Below, one piece after another: positions 21,163 to 21,953 of a DNA stretch of 21,953 bases (position 1 is its first letter; each line of letters starts with the position of its first letter). The translations under genes and the position numbers were made by a program. Origin of the DNA: JBHIBD01 sp046758865 (GTDB taxonomy: Bacteria; Planctomycetota; Brocadiia; Brocadiales; Bathyanammoxibiaceae); assembly GCA_046758865.1 (NCBI GenBank), contig JBHIBD010000034.1, positions 1-21,953 on the forward strand, given 5' to 3'. Under the pieces are notes generated by a model. It was not told where the DNA came from and made no database searches. It saw nothing but the letters and a program-made list of their open reading frames with translations.

Positions 21163-21953
21163 ATGGGAAAATCGCTTCGGGTGTTGATTGTTGAGGACTC
21201 AGAGGGCGACGCTCAGTTGGTATTGCGTGAACTGCGGCACGGCGGCTACGACCCGACGTTTGAACGGGTTGACACGCCCGAAACCATGGCCGCCGCACTC
21301 GATAAGCAGACGTGGGATATCGTCCTTACTGACCACGCCATGCCGCAGTTCAGTTCATTTGCAGCATTGGAGCTATTGCAGAAAAGGGGACTCGACCTGC
21401 CTTTTATCATAGTGTCAGGCGCTATTGGAGAGGATAAAGCGGTGGCTGCGATGAAGGCCGGTGCGCACGACTACATCATGAAGGACAACCTGACACGACT
21501 TGTCCCCGCTGTTGGGCGTGAGTTGTGCGAGGCAGAGGTGCGGCAAGAGCACAGACAGATGGAGGAGGAAACTAGGCGATTCAGGGAGACGTTACGAATA
21601 GCCTTACGTAGAACCATCGTGGCACTGGCATCAGCAGTTGAGAAGAACAATTCCTCCACCTCTGACCGTGGGTGGCGTTTGGCCGACCTCGCCCGTGCCA
21701 TAGCAACAGAGATGGGCCTTTCACCCGAACAGATTGAAGGAATCCGCATTGCCGGGCTTTTTCATGACATCGGTAACGCATCTGTACCCGCAGAGATTCT
21801 CAACAAGCCTTACAAGATACAAAAGGCCGAACTCGATATAATTAAAACACACCCCCAGATTGGTCACGAGCTCCTTAAGCACATAGGACTTCCATGGCCG
21901 ATTGCCCAAATCGTGCTTCAACATCATGAGAGGATGGACGGTTCTGGATATCC
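21163..21953 (+). CDS. Receiver-HD-GYP response regulator (cut by window edge)
   Basis: At least 263 residues, continuing past the window. An N-terminal receiver (VLIVEDSEGDAQLVLREL, D57 in IVLTDHAMP, SGAIGE, K107) is joined by a helical linker to an HD-GYP domain with FHDIG, THPQIGHELL and QHHERMDGSGY. The family degrades cyclic di-GMP under phosphorylation control. Two key positions deviate: the first metal-site His (H31 in the stand-alone paralogue) is Arg169 (codon CGT in TSDRGWRLADLA), and the Lys of HDIGK is Asn205. This copy may therefore be catalytically weak or inactive. Long stretches of DNA match 17842-18435. The start directly follows the upstream stop. Confidence 0.92.
   Translation, partial: MGKSLRVLIVEDSEGDAQLVLRELRHGGYDPTFERVDTPETMAAALDKQTWDIVLTDHAMPQFSSFAALELLQKRGLDLPFIIVSGAIGEDKAVAAMKAGAHDYIMKDNLTRLVPAVGRELCEAEVRQEHRQMEEETRRFRETLRIALRRTIVALASAVEKNNSSTSDRGWRLADLARAIATEMGLSPEQIEGIRIAGLFHDIGNASVPAEILNKPYKIQKAELDIIKTHPQIGHELLKHIGLPWPIAQIVLQHHERMDGSGY

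Overview
The window reads as one contiguous bacterial chromosome segment with two halves of opposite strand and different character. The left half (1-12534, all minus strand) is a core block. In transcription order it is glnB, glnA, glnD, dnaA, dnaN, dciA (DUF721), gyrB, gyrA, with gyrA running off the left edge. Genes are tightly packed: dnaN/dciA and gyrB/gyrA share stop/start bases, dciA-gyrB are 6 bp apart and glnB-glnA 2 bp apart. recF, often found between dnaN and gyrB, is absent. The GyrA active-site region (NYHPHGEQVVYP) reminds me of Planctomycetota GyrA, perhaps Brocadiales-like, but this is recollection without a database search and the host assignment is tentative. The candidate origin is the 264-bp dnaA-dnaN gap, though it shows few DnaA boxes.

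The right half (12716-21953, all plus strand) is an accessory signalling region with signs of duplication, decay and insertion. It begins with three small helical genes; the middle one is a CsoR/FrmR-family (DUF156) repressor relative and the flanking two look like more divergent members of the same fold. The first two recur as a second copy at 17133-17742. Between the copies lie a 30-codon remnant of a sensor kinase start, an AT-richer CHASE-domain histidine kinase, and a receiver gene whose 3' end appears frameshifted out of a histidine-kinase domain. After these come a 135-bp MITE-like element with terminal inverted repeats and a 4-bp target duplication, a run of REP-like palindromes, and the C-terminal stump of a plsY gene.

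Downstream of the second copy are a stand-alone HD-GYP protein, a repeated ~104-bp leader, a dCache-HAMP histidine kinase, an Rcp1-type receiver protein and a receiver-HD-GYP protein cut by the right edge. The last HD-GYP shares long nucleotide stretches with the stand-alone one but has lost a conserved metal-site His.

Functionally, the left half couples nitrogen sensing (PII, glutamine synthetase, PII uridylyltransferase) to a replication-initiation/topoisomerase cluster by position. The right half looks like a phosphorelay and cyclic-di-GMP locus built by repeated local duplication, with the small CsoR-like proteins as its least understood part. No rRNA, tRNA, CRISPR array or complete transposase was seen.
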